Of a stretch of 22,279 nt of DNA, positions 11,662 through 22,270 are shown one piece after another; position 1 is the stretch's first letter, and every line of letters begins with the position of its first letter. The notes beneath the pieces were generated by a model, which saw nothing but the letters and a program-made list of their open reading frames with translations, had not been told where the DNA came from and did not search any database. Origin of the DNA: Setaria digitata (lineage: Eukaryota; Nematoda; Chromadorea; Rhabditida; Setariidae); NCBI GenBank assembly GCA_003640385.1, contig RCAB01000668.1, positions 1-22,279 on the forward strand. The letters are read 5' to 3'. A program made the translations under genes and the position numbers.

Positions 11662-12304
11662 AGTTAGAAAAAAATTTCCTTTTACTTTTAAATATTTTTT
11701 TTGCAAATTATAAAATTAAATTATGACTATTCGGATTATTGAGTAATTTAGAAATGCTTGGCAGTTTTTAACCTCTAGTAGAAATGCGATAATTGGATTT
11801 TACGGTTGATTGACTTCCCTAAAGAATAAAAAAAAACGAAAATTAATGATATAAATATTCTTATCTAGTAACTTATTTTAGGTTTCAGTAGAAAAAAAAA
11901 AAAAAAGTATTAGGATTTCAGCTAATCTAAAGGATTTTTTTTCGCTGCTTTATTACAATTAAATTTATTTCTTTTCCTAAATATCAGTGTTTCATTTTTC
12001 TTGATTGTGAGGTAAAAACTGAAACAGCAAAATTCATTGGAAATAACAATTATAAGCAATATAATCATTTTCATTACAATTAATTCGTTTTTCAAGTTTT
12101 GCAGTTAAAAAAAAATGGAAGTAGTATGTTTCAAAAGTTTCATTTTTTCCATAAAAGAAGAAAATACGAAAAATAAGATCAAATACTAACTGTGAGATAT
12201 TACTTAATATCGGTTCGTTTAAATTTTGCTGTGAATAATTTTCAAAACAAACCCAAATTTTACTATATATAATAGTTAAATTTTGTATAAATTAAAAATC
12301 GCTT

Positions 12305-12365
12305 TATTAAAAAGGCATAAATACTAGCCGGAACTTTTATTAAAAAAAGGCTTAAGTACCAGCGC
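12305..12365. repeat. short imperfect tandem duplication (period about 35 bp)
   Basis: TATTAAAAAGGCATAAATAC followed by TAGCCGG is repeated 35 bases later as a variant with GGCTTAAGTACCAGCG. Two diverged copies are seen. No coding or RNA function is apparent. Confidence 0.5.
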
Positions 12366-13037
12366 TATAATAGGACTTCAGGTTCTCGAAATCCTCAAGA
12401 TGCCAAAATTTTGAACACTGCTTATAAATTAAAATATTGATTCTTTTTTTTTTTTCTTGAATTCTAGAAAAAATTCTTCGCTATATAAAAAAATTGAATT
12501 TAGTAAGTAAAATTCGTCTTTAGGAGTATTATTTTAGAATTATTTTGTATTTCAAAAATTCTTTATCATTCAAGTGCGGAAGCATTAAAATTACAATAAA
12601 ATCTTCATCCATTTTATAAGAAAACATTATTATTACAAGGCAACAAGGGAATGAATTCAATTCATTCCTTTTCCTTCCATCTTCTCTTTTTTTTTCGCCT
12701 TTCGAAGACAGGTTTTAAAATAAATAACATTGATCGGTGCAGTTATTTCCTTCTTTTCACTAATTTATTTTAATTACTCACATTTGAAATTATCAATAGA
12801 TAGCTATTCCACTCATTATTTGACAAGTTAAGTTTTTTATCTGCAAATGATATCAAAAAAAGGAGTTTGTTATTCGAATTTGTCTATTTCCTTCCAGTGT
12901 TTTAAAGCAGTCATAATTCATGTTGTTTCACTTCAATTTTTTGGATGGAAGAAAAGTAATTTTTTAAAACTAAGGTAAAAATGAATTCATTCATTAGACA
13001 CTTAAAAGTATCTTGAAAAAGCTAATATTGCGTATTC

Positions 13038-13530
13038 CATTTACTCTCATAAGAAAACATACTTTACATTCACTGTAGTAACAGAACTTGTTCAGATTCA
13101 CAGTTGTGACAGAACGACTACAGATTCATCGTCGTCAAAAAACATACAAATTTATAGTTGTAGCAGAAGGTGCTACAGATTCATCAAAAAATTCATCAAT
13201 TGTGTTGCAGATTTATCGCCTCAACAGAATATGTTGCAGATTCAGCATAATGAAAAAATATGTTGAAAATTTTTTGTTAATACAAAGCATTTTACTGCTT
13301 CATCGACGTGACAAAAAGTTTTACAGAATCACCGTCATGACGAAATCTATTACGGATTCACCTTCGTAACAAATTGTTCTGCAGATTCACCGTCATGACA
13401 AAACGTTTTCCGGATTCCCCTCATAACCCACGATTTTACAGATTCACTGCCATGATACGTTTTACTATTAACCATCATAACAAATTGCTCCACACATTCA
13501 CCTCATAACAAAACATTTTACGATTCATTC
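13038..13530. repeat. degenerate minisatellite, about 18 copies of a 28-29 bp unit
   Basis: Units built on AGATTCACCGTCATGAC followed by AAAACGTTTTAC start at about 13038, 13066, 13094, 13122, 13149, 13177, 13209, 13238, 13266, 13296, 13325, 13354, 13383, 13412, 13440, 13467, 13494 and 13521. Spacing is 27-32 bases, mostly 28 or 29, which is not a multiple of three, so the open frame across 13088-13369 is not a repeat protein. Copies in the middle (13325-13440) match each other best and the edges are most worn. The array stops about six bases before rRNA-like sequence begins. It is GC-richer than its surroundings. Confidence 0.85.
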
Positions 13531-13535
13531 TAAGA

Positions 13536-14069
13536 CTTAATTTGACTGAACACGGGAAAATTCAACTGGCTCCGGACCCGTGAGGATTGACAAATTGAAA
13601 CTTCTTTCATGAACCGATGGTTTGTGGCGTTATTTATCTGGTTTATTCTGATAACGCGCAAGACTTGAGCTTCCGAATAATTATGTCCAGAAAGCTTCTT
13701 CGAGGGACATGATTAACCACATGAAGTTGAGCAATAACAGGTCTGCGATGCCCTTAGAAGTATGCTGTAACCATTACGGAAAGGTATTGGTAACCCCTTG
13801 AAAATCCTACGTAATCGGAGTCGGGAATTACAATTATTCCCTTTGAACGAAGAATCCCTAATTATCAATTTACTTTGATTACGTCCCCGGTCTTTGTACA
13901 CACCGCCCGTCGCTACCCGGGACTGAGCCGTTTCGAGAAAAGCGAAGACTGCTGTTTCGATACCTTTGAGGTGGGATTATTTTGGTTGAAACTGCTTTAA
14001 TCGCAGTGGCTTAAAGCGGGCAAAAGTTGTAACAAGGCTTTCATAGGTGAGCCTGTGGAAGGATCATTA
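13536..14069 (+). pseudogene. decayed 3' part of a nuclear small-subunit (18S) rRNA gene
   Basis: The segment opens with CTTAATTTGACTGAACACGG, the conserved start of the 3' major domain. It contains TTGTACACACCGCCCGTCGC intact (13894-13913) and ends with GTAACAAGGC and GGAAGGATCATTA, the 18S 3' terminus. Order and orientation are those of a eukaryotic 18S gene from about two-thirds of its length to the end. It is not functional: the block normally holding GGTGCATGGCCGTTCTTAG is missing near 13620-13640, the GCACGCGCGCTACA block is missing near 13765, and substitutions fall in near-universal positions such as the TAACAAGGTAGC and GGTGAACCTGC motifs. The length of 534 bases is roughly 100 short of what I recall for nematodes. 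No 18S 5' part, 5.8S or 28S is seen nearby. It probably arose as a fragment of rDNA inserted into this locus and then drifted. Confidence 0.9.
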
Positions 14070-14089
14070 TCGTCTTGCTTCAAATAATG

Positions 14090-14120
14090 ATAACTAACAA
14101 ATAATTGATTTGTTCGTTAT
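14090..14120 (+). other. 13-bp stem hairpin just after the 18S-like 3' end
   Basis: ATAACTAACAAAT (14090-14102) and ATTTGTTCGTTAT (14108-14120) pair at 12 of 13 positions around the 5-base loop AATTG. It starts 21 bases after the GGATCATTA end of the rRNA-like segment, where ITS1 would begin, so it may be a relic of ITS1 structure. Confidence 0.6.
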
Positions 14121-15131
14121 TATGATTATTAATGTGTTAATTATTAGCAATATTACTATAAATATCACTATAATACTAGTATTATGAAATACTAACTAAT
14201 AACTGTATATAAATTTGAGTTTGTATAAGCAGTGATATTATACTGTTGGTAAAAATGATGATAGCTTTAATAAAAAATGAATTACCTTTTATTAGTGTAA
14301 AAAGTTAACAGTAGCACAGATCCGAGAATATTTTAATAGAAACATATCATATTCTTGCTAATATATGAAGATATTACTTTGAATGATTCTTCGATATGCT
14401 GAACATTTTTGGTAGTTGTTTTTAAAGTTTTATTAATTAACAAGAATTATTTTAAGAATTCCATCGCTATTATTTTTCAAATTAGGTGCTGATAAATCTT
14501 AACCTAGGATATGCACTAAAATAATTCCCTTCATAAATATTGGTCAGCAAAGAAAACAAAATGTAAATCTAGGAATCTTCTAAATGATATCATTATTTTA
14601 ATCAGCTGTTGATATGGATAAGAGGAGCAATTATTTGCCACAGTGATTGCTAATATTAAGTAGACCAATTAATTTTTGTCAATAATTAACCAATAAAACG
14701 TAAGTATGGTATTGAAATATTATTTTAATTCTTCGTTCTTTGTTGGTAATTTCAATATTTTTTCGAGCAAAAACTCCACTTAAAAATTTTTCAGATAAAT
14801 GATAACGAAAAAAATTTCCTTTCTTTGAAATTTATTATTAATCGTATTATTCAAAAAAAAAAAAAAACCTGCAACTTTACCATAAATTCATTCATACACT
14901 TTAAAAAGGAAAGGGAAATATGGTTTGAAATTAAATTAAAATTGAGCTAAATTAAATTTGCGTTACTATATCTGTTTTTTCCTAGAATTATTAAAATTTG
15001 GATTGGAAAATGCAAGTGATGCAAGAGTATAATAGCTAAAATTACGCAAATTCAAAATAATATTAAAACTTTTGGAAGATTGTGAATAAAATGATTTAAC
15101 AGGAGCAGAACTGAAAAATGTACAGGTTTTC

Positions 15132-15172
15132 TATATATATATTATAAAATGCTATCCTATCAATGATAGCAT
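15132..15172. repeat. TA dinucleotide tract and 8-bp inverted repeat
   Basis: A TA run (15132-15142) is followed by ATGCTATC (15149-15156) and GATAGCAT (15165-15172), perfect inverted repeats around an 8-base loop. This could be a chance hairpin. Confidence 0.5.
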
Positions 15173-17124
15173 ATCATCTGAAAGATATAACAAAAGTACT
15201 TAAAAGTATTTTGATGCAGCTTTACTAGGAAATTTTTGATAATATTTGCATTAATTTAAAGTTTTTTGGTCCAAATAGTTTCATTATGTTTCTTGTCTAA
15301 TTAACTTCCGAGATACTAACACATTTTGGGATGTCAATGTTAGAAATTAGATTGCATTAAAAAAGCTGGATTCATGAAACAAAAAAAAAGAAGCAATTCG
15401 CTAATTAAAAAGACAAACAAAAAATTTCGAAAACTTATACTTTTTGAACTAATTTCAGTAACAAATTTAAATTATGCAATAAACTGATTTGTTCGGATAT
15501 TTTCAGAATAGATATTTTTAATTACATTGGGAAGAAAAAGGAAAAGAAGAGAGGAATTTATTCCAAATTTTCAATTTAAAAAGGAAAACAGAAATTAAGC
15601 CATAAGAACAAAAAAAAAATTATTTTTTTTTGCATTAGAATAGTCGAATTATTACTGCAAATTGTTGCATTGTATCTTTTTCCTCTCAGCAAAAATTCGC
15701 TTCAAAGATTTAACAAATTAATTGATTTTAATTGATTAATGCTTCGAAGTTTAATGAGCGCTCCATCGATCGCTTTCAGTTTTTTTACTGACCTTGCAAA
15801 CATGGTATCAGTGGCTTGAAAATTAGAACTGGTATTTTTCTTCCTTCTTTTTGCAATGCAAATAATTCATTTTCAAATTAGTTTCCTTATTTTGAAGTTG
15901 GAAATAAAATACCAAAAGTTGAAGTTTGGAAAAAGTAATTCTGGATAGCACTCTCTGACAAGTTGATTAAGCATTTAGATTTAATTTAACTAAAAAAAAA
16001 AGCGCATTCACTACTTTAAATAACTTGAAATACTCAAATACTTGTTGTAAAGAAGAAGAAAAAAAAGAAGCGCTTATGAAAATTTGCCGAAAATTCCATT
16101 TTCCAGCCTCGGAATTTTACTTTTAATTAATATGTTGATCAGATCTGAATTATAATATTGCTAATGAAAATTGGATGCAATATATAAAATTAAAATTTCA
16201 ATTCTCTTGCTAGAGATATATTTTAGTGCAAAGCATTTATTGTCAAAAATAACAAACTGATTGTTACATTTCATTTGTTTCTTTTGTGTCCTTCACTATT
16301 ATCAATATGATTTATTTTATCATTTCATATATAAACAGGAATATAATTTGTATATAATTATTATTGTGAACTGGAAAAAAGAAAAAAAAAAGTCTATCTT
16401 TCATCTGAACATCATTTCACAAGAAACTAAAAATTACAAGTCTAATGAAAAAAAATTAGTTAGCTAAGAAGTTTTTCGATGAAACTGCCAATAATCAATA
16501 AATGAAATAGAAATTAAAACGAAATGAAGAAATAGACTGCACAAAATACCACATATATGTCATATTCTCCTTTTTTAAAAAAATTATTTTGGCAAAACAT
16601 TTTGATTTTGAAATATTTAAAACTATTTCCTTAATTGTATGCTAGTCAATATTTTGATTAAATTTGTCTCAGAAAAGAATGATTAATGCTTAAGAGAATG
16701 ATAATTTAATTCATCAACACTATAAATTAGTTTTCGTGAAACTGTAGTAATTTCACTTATACAATTAATTGCATTTAAAGAAAATTGAAAAAAAAAATAC
16801 TGTAATATTCCATGTTAACTTTTTCAATTACCATTTTGCTTAGAGAGCGATAACAGAGAAAAAAAAAAATTATGATAAATAATTCTTGAATTTTTTTTTT
16901 TTTTTTTTTGTCTTTTTTATTATAATAAATAGATGAAATGTTGAGAAGTTTAATATTAATTTTATGTCAAAATTTAATAACAATTACTCGAGAAGTGAAA
17001 ATTATGAAAATTTTCCACTATTTAACACATAATTTTACATTCTTTCTCTTCTACTCCCTCTTTCTCTTTTTAATGATAGCGTTTATTTTGAAAATCAAAT
17101 CAAAAAAAAAAAAAAAAAAAAAAA

Positions 17125-17290
17125 TTACTGTAGAAACTGGTTGCTATGTGCAAGCAAAATTTTTACGTAAAATTGGACGCGGTAGCGTAACCGTTACCCT
17201 TTAACGTTATCCGCTATATAAAAATTGAAACAACCTGTTTGTTGTTCCAATTTAGCATTTTGTAATTGAACCGCTATGTGGAGACTCTTT
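17125..17290. other. compact GC-richer island with several palindromes, function unknown
   Basis: This 166-base stretch directly follows a 24-A run and stands out from the surrounding low-complexity DNA. It holds the palindrome TTTTACGTAAAA (17161-17172), which contains TTACGTAA, the PAR/E4BP4-type bZIP site. It also holds an imperfect inverted repeat between GCGGTAGCGTAA and TTAACGTTATCCGC (17179-17214), a TATA-like TATATAAAA (17215-17223), and a hairpin with a 13-bp stem (12 paired) and 6-base loop (17222-17253). GCTATGTG occurs twice, near 17142 and 17271. It does not look coding. It could be an enhancer for collagen B about 0.8 kb downstream, a small-RNA locus or a MITE remnant. Confidence 0.45.
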
Positions 17291-18039
17291 TCATTTCAAA
17301 CTTTTCTTTAAAATCAAGAAAAAAAAAAAAAGAAAAGAGCGAAAAGAAGAGAGGAAATATTTTCTTCAATTTTCATTTGAAAAATTTTACTAAAATGGAA
17401 ATAATGCTTTGTTATATTAGTCTATTTATTATTGTTAGATATTTAAATAATTAATATTTGCCATTTTTTTTCTTTCCATTTTATCACATAACTTTCTATT
17501 TTCTCATTACTGCTACATGATATTGTGTCGAATTACCACTGCTAAAAGAGCAACTGTCGGTGAATTTTTTTATTTTTATAATAATTCAATAAAAGGCAAT
17601 TAATTTGAAATTCTGTAAAAAAAAAAAAAAAAAAAATAAAAACATGGTAATTCAGTAATTATTAAGGAAATGCACGATGAATTTTGTTAATTTAGTACAG
17701 TCTAATTTCATGTTATGCTAAATGATAGCAATGAGTAATGCAAAAATTACACGAATGATTTGCATTAGGTCGGATTTGCGCAGTAATTAATAGTACATTA
17801 ATTTAATCTATTTTCTAAAGCACTAAATGTAGCAACAATATTAAATTAGAATTCAACATACATGAAAATAATGAAAAGAATCTCATCAATTATTTTACAT
17901 CAAATATAAAACGATGAATTTTTATAAAAAGAAGAAATTCGTGCATCGGTGTGTTATCACTAATTATTAATTCATAATTAATTAGTTCATGTTTAATTGC
18001 TTTTTTCACTAATATATGTTCATTTTCTTTTTTTTTTTT

Positions 18040-18063
18040 TTTTTTTTCATTTCGTTTACAGAA
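18040..18063 (+). promoter_or_regulatory. probable spliced-leader acceptor of collagen B
   Basis: A T-rich tract ending TTCGTTTACAG is followed by AA and the ATG at 18064. TTTACAG two bases before the initiator, with no upstream coding exon, fits a nematode SL1 trans-splice site. A cis-spliced 5' UTR intron is the alternative. Confidence 0.6.
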
Positions 18064-19670
18064 ATGGACGAAAAACAGAATCCCTCCTCGATGAAAACAA
18101 ATGCATTCGTAGCTATCGTCCTGGCTACGGGTGCGATCACGTCATGTATGATTGCATTTCCTATCATTTTCACGTACGTTCAATCACTGGAAAGTCACGT
18201 GCAAACAGAATTAGATCTATGCAAGGTGAATGATAACTTAAAATTATACAGTTTTTTTTGTTTTTTTTTTTCTGCAATAACTGAAGAAATAAATATACTA
18301 GAAAATTTAGTAATTTAGCAATGGTATCTCAAAAATTTGATGAGAAATAAATGTGAGAAGAATTTAGATGCGTGTTGGGATTATGTGGAAGGAAATGCTT
18401 GCGATGAAAAGTGGTGAAGAACAGTTTGCAATTGTACGAGTTAGTCGTGCAGCTACGAAGCTAAATGGTAGTGTGAAAAGTACAAAAGGTAGACAGAGAC
18501 GTCAAGGTCAAAGTTTATGTTGCACATGTCAACGTGGACCACCTGGACCACCTGGTGAACCAGGAATTGATGGTAAGTGCGAAAAGATGGAATGAAAATA
18601 AGTGTCAAAGTGATGCAAGTTAAAAATAACTAGCTATGATCAGTCTAATGTCACGAATTTATTTATTTATTAATTTTTTCTTTTTCATCTAGCATTTATT
18701 TTACTTTGTAACATTTTTTTTTTTTTTTTTAATCAGAAAAGATTAAAAAAAGAGATTTTCATTTACATTTTTCAATAATTCAAAACAATGTTCCAGAAAA
18801 ATAAATTCGAAAAATGCTGATTTTAAAAAATTCAAAATTTCAAGAATTAGTTATTAGATGTTTAATGGCTGAGTGATAATGTCAATATGAATGTAAATTT
18901 TAAAATAATAAATGAGTAGGAAAAAAGATATGCATATGTATAACTTAACTTTTCAAGAATTTACATCCAAAAATAACTTTTTTACTTCAAATTAATTAAA
19001 TTTACAAATACTCATAGGTGCAAATGGTATTGATGGCATTAGTGGTGACATTGGACCACCAGGACCACAAGCAGCAGAACCAGTAGAATGGTCTCGACGA
19101 TTCCCAGAGCAATGCCCGTGCGAAGCCCCAGATGGACCTCCAGGAACACCAGGACCACGTGGACCACAAGGACCACCTGGAGATATGGGAACACCAGGTG
19201 TTGATGGTGCTCCAGGAGAACCCGGACAGCAAGGACCACCAGGACAACCGGGAAGGAATGGCAATCCTGGAATGAAAGGTTCACCTGGTTTACCAGGAAA
19301 CCAACTGCCAGGAACTGAAGGACCACCTGGACCACCAGGACCGCCAGGTAGACCAGGAAATCCTGGGCCACGTGGACCACCAGGACCACGTATGTTCTTT
19401 TTTTTTTAACCGGACATAACTGTATGTTACTTTTAGTAACTGTTAAAATACAACAAAACGATTTAATTATATTCATGAGATGGTTGTTTATGTGTTATTT
19501 TAGCCGGTGATAATGGACAACCAGGAGGACCTGGTGATGTTGGTCCACCAGGAACACCCGGTCAACCGGGACAACCCGGACTTCAGGGACAAGCTGGTTC
19601 ACCGGGCAAAGAAGGGCCAAAAGGAACCTGTGATCACTGTCCACCAGCAAGACTGGCTCCCGGTTATTGA
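18064..19670 (+). CDS. nematode cuticle collagen B (four exons, 301 residues)
   Basis: Exons are 18064-18225, 18368-18572, 19018-19389 and 19504-19670, with GT..AG introns of 142, 445 and 114 bases and matching phases. The N-terminal domain has a hydrophobic anchor (about 14-37) and then the block [16 protein letters not shown] joined by the first splice to [11 protein letters not shown], close to the family consensus. A basic processing site RQRR is at 96-99. CCTC (105, 106, 108) opens a short Gly-X-Y block; a non-helical break with CPC (155, 157) precedes the main Gly-X-Y domain (about 161-287). The protein ends [14 protein letters not shown], very like the CDHCPPPRTAPGY ends of many C. elegans cuticle collagens. 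One break in the triplet pattern occurs at GNQLPGTEG. It would trimerise, be crosslinked through tyrosines and cysteines, and form part of the cuticle. It is a different subtype from collagen A. I give no gene symbol, because many paralogs share this layout. Confidence 0.96.
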
Positions 19671-19751
19671 GAGCATATTGAGATTCGTCCACTACTCATT
19701 CATTCCGTTTCATTTCAAATTTTTCGGAAAAAGGAAACCGTTGAGAAAGTA

Positions 19752-19787
19752 AATAAATGAATGAACGAACGATGAAGTCCCAATAAA
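19752..19787 (+). terminator. candidate polyadenylation signals of collagen B
   Basis: AATAAA occurs at 19752-19757 and 19782-19787, 82 and 112 bases after the TGA stop (19668-19670). This is a usual distance for a nematode collagen 3' UTR. Confidence 0.5.
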
Positions 19788-20913
19788 TAATTAATAAGCA
19801 TAGTGTTTTTGCATAATTACAAAAATGCAACAAATTAAGTGGATGCGATATTCATATAAGAATGGAATAAATGCTTATGCAAAATTAAATTTTATTTCGA
19901 GAAAAAAAAAAAGAAAGAGAAGAGGACTTAAATGATCTCAAACTTGCAATGAGCAATGAAATAAACAGTGTATAAGACATATGACAGAAAATTATGAAAT
20001 ATTGGAGACAATATTTTTAAATTGAACTTTTAAAAAGGAATAAAAAAATTTAGCTTTTTGATAAATTAAAATTTTGTTGGTAAATTTTCCTCCTTAGTAA
20101 TATATAGTGTATAGTTTTTTTAGCAATTTTTTTTTTAAATGAAATTCTCTTTTAGTATAATTATATTGCATCATTTAAAATATAAGTAAAATATTTGGCA
20201 ATAATTAAAAATTTAATGCAATATTAACAAAATTCAGGGAGCTAGCTAGTTACAAGGAAATGACACTAATTTGAGGTACAAAATAGCATTTATTTAATAT
20301 AACAAGTCATTTAATCTAAAATTTTTTTTAATGCAACTGTTTATTTAATATAAGAAATTATCCAATACAGCGTTACTAATGTATTGAACATTCTACAACA
20401 AATATGACAATGTAAATCAATTACATATGTAATTAATTAAATCATTAAAGCATTTCTCGTCAAACATTCCATTCCATTAAAAATGTAGAAAATGATGCAT
20501 TTTGTGATCATAAATTTGAAATGATAAGATTAGATTTAGTCTCATCGATATGATAGGATTTGAATGGAAGATTATTATTTAAAACTATATCGGATCAATT
20601 TTACTATTAATTCAGCTCTTTGATTTATGATTACAATTCGGCTCATACATCTACTGGTTTTTTTCCTTCTATTTTTTTTTTTTTTTTTTTTAAATTTCCA
20701 AAATCTTACAATTATTCAGTTTCCTTTTACGTCCTTTTTTTTCAGAGTTAATAATGAAGATGAGAGAGAAAGGTGAAAATAAGTTAAGGTTAAGCTTCTT
20801 TTTTGCTTTTTTTTTGAGAATAATGAAAAATTATTAATTACGAGAATTTGTACAAGTCGAGAGTAAATTTTCGCTTTTTTTTCTCATACATTACAAATTT
20901 CTCACTTCTCTAG

Positions 20914-21340
20914 AGATTTTAAATAAAATTAAAATGTATCTTTTTTTACACTGAATGCGTCCATTTTCCGATTTTGCTTAAATTTATTCCTGCATTTAAT
21001 TAATTAATTTTTTTCCCTTTGTCATTCATTTTTCCTTTTTTCATTCAACATTTCGTACAATCATCGACATTCCAAAACATACTGCAATTTTTTTTCCTCT
21101 TTTCGAAGATTGTTTCAATTATCAATTTCCCGCAGACTTTAAATAGAATAAAAATGTAACTTTTGTGCACTGTCTCTGTCCATTTGTCGATTCTGCTCAA
21201 ATTTATTTTCGCCTTTAATTAATTAATTAATTAATTTTCTTTCTGTCTTTCGCTCTGCTTTCTTCCTTCAACATTCTGTGCAATCGTCGATATACGCTGC
21301 AATTTTTGTCTTCTTTAGAAGTTTGTTTCAATTATCAGTT
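20914..21340. repeat. two-copy diverged tandem duplication, about 215 bp per copy
   Basis: Copy 1 (about 20914-21133) and copy 2 (about 21134-21340) are directly adjacent and share, in order, AGAtTTTAAATAaAAT-like, CTGtctCCATTTtcCGATT-like, CTcAAATTTATT, TTTAATTAATTAATT, TTCAACATT, GTaCAATCgTCGA, CTGCAATTTTT and TGTTTCAATTATCA. Offset is 213-220 bases, shifting because the TTAA and T tracts differ in length. Identity looks moderate, so the duplication is old. It shows no coding potential. Confidence 0.8.
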
Positions 21341-22000
21341 ATCGCCTATCACTATAATATCATCAACATTATTGTCAAAACTAAAAAAAGAAAATGATCA
21401 ACAGAGAAAGGATGCCATCGATATTATTCATTCAATCGAAAAATTACTTTTTCTCGTTATTTACAAACAACTGTTAATAACATCATGAGAAAGTGTAAAC
21501 TTTTTGTTTTTTTTTTTTCCTCTGATCAAGGTAAATAAACATTTTTTTTTTTTATCATGATTTAATTAGGATAGTATGCAAAAATATTTTTTGCTTTTGT
21601 ACGATTAAAAATGGCTAAAAAAAAAAAAAAAAAAAGAACTTTAGTTTATTTACACAACAATATTGCCAGTAACATTTCTCATTTAAACGAGAATACATAT
21701 CTACGTGAAATTATCGTGGCACTTCATTCGGCTCATAATTCTTCCAAAAATTCATTTCAATTTTCAAAACAAAAAGTTAAGAAAAAAAAAAAAAAAAAAC
21801 TAAATAAAAGAAAGCAAAACAACTCATATTTACGACATGCCAGCTGCTAGGAAAAATTGACATTTTTACAAATTGCAAATGTGATATTATCAATCACTTA
21901 TCATTTGAGATGATCATCAGTAGCTGGATAATTTATCAGTAGAAAAATTGCATTCCAATTTACAGCTTCCATCGTTGCACTTCAAACATTCCTTTTTATA

Positions 22001-22003
<3 letters not shown>

Positions 22004-22030
<27 letters not shown>
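22004..22030. repeat. 27-base T homopolymer
   Basis: An uninterrupted run of 27 T, the longest in the window. It may be a poly(A) tail of a minus-strand retrocopy or plain slippage; no retrotransposon sequence adjoins it. Confidence 0.9.
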
Positions 22031-22031
<1 letters not shown>

Positions 22032-22159
22032 CCTTTCATAATTCACATTACATATTTTTTTTCTTTTATAAACAAAATCTATTTCTCATTTTGTATAATA
22101 GTTGTGTTTACCTTTTGAATTTAAAGCAATATTTTCAAAAGTTGATGATTTTGCGAGAG

Positions 22160-22238
22160 TTATTGCTGTTGTTATTATTATTGTTAATAATATTGTTATT
22201 ATTATTATTTTCGTTGTTTTTTTAATATTATTTTATTA

Positions 22239-22270
<32 letters not shown>

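Larger units (their letters stand above)
7745..13037. other. intergenic region upstream of collagen A, rich in A/T homopolymers
   Basis: No gene is supportable here. The part nearest collagen A would contain its promoter, but I find no clear TATA box. Between 8320 and 8966 the strand bias flips from A-tracts to T-tracts (listed separately). A short CT repeat lies at 9498-9513, a TAA repeat near 10122-10141 and a TA repeat near 10327-10336. Paired GATA sites lie at 9577-9588 and 10446-10457. Runs of A or T of 16-21 bases occur near 9193, 10517 and 10674. Two short direct repeats (11604-11661 and 12305-12365) are listed separately. Confidence 0.55.
14070..18061. other. intergenic region between the rRNA pseudogene and collagen B
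   Basis: The first few hundred bases may be decayed ITS1, since they directly follow an 18S 3' end and begin with a hairpin, but no 5.8S sequence follows. A TA repeat and a small inverted repeat lie at 15132-15172. A structured, GC-richer island lies at 17125-17290. Runs of A or T include 16892-16909 (T) and 17101-17124 (A). The open frames here are short, low-complexity and unsupported. The promoter of collagen B should be in the last several hundred bases; no unambiguous TATA box is seen. Confidence 0.55.

Noticed and set aside
13088..13369. 93-residue frame across the minisatellite
   Set aside because: The repeat period of 28-29 bases is not a multiple of three, so the frame does not encode a repeat protein; it is open by chance in this array.
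13713..13901. 62-residue minus-strand frame
   Set aside because: It lies antisense within the rRNA-like segment and has no features of a protein.
14070..15000. A complete rDNA unit with 5.8S and 28S downstream of the 18S-like segment
   Set aside because: I searched by eye for the conserved 5.8S words (such as GATGAAGAACGCAGC) and found none.
18992..19692. Minus-strand Gly/Pro-rich frames opposite collagen B
   Set aside because: Same complementarity artefact. The plus strand carries the N-domain, splice sites and the CDHCPP end.
21611..21850. 79-residue Lys-rich plus-strand frame
   Set aside because: It is bracketed by A homopolymers that read as poly-Lys and has low-complexity content between them.
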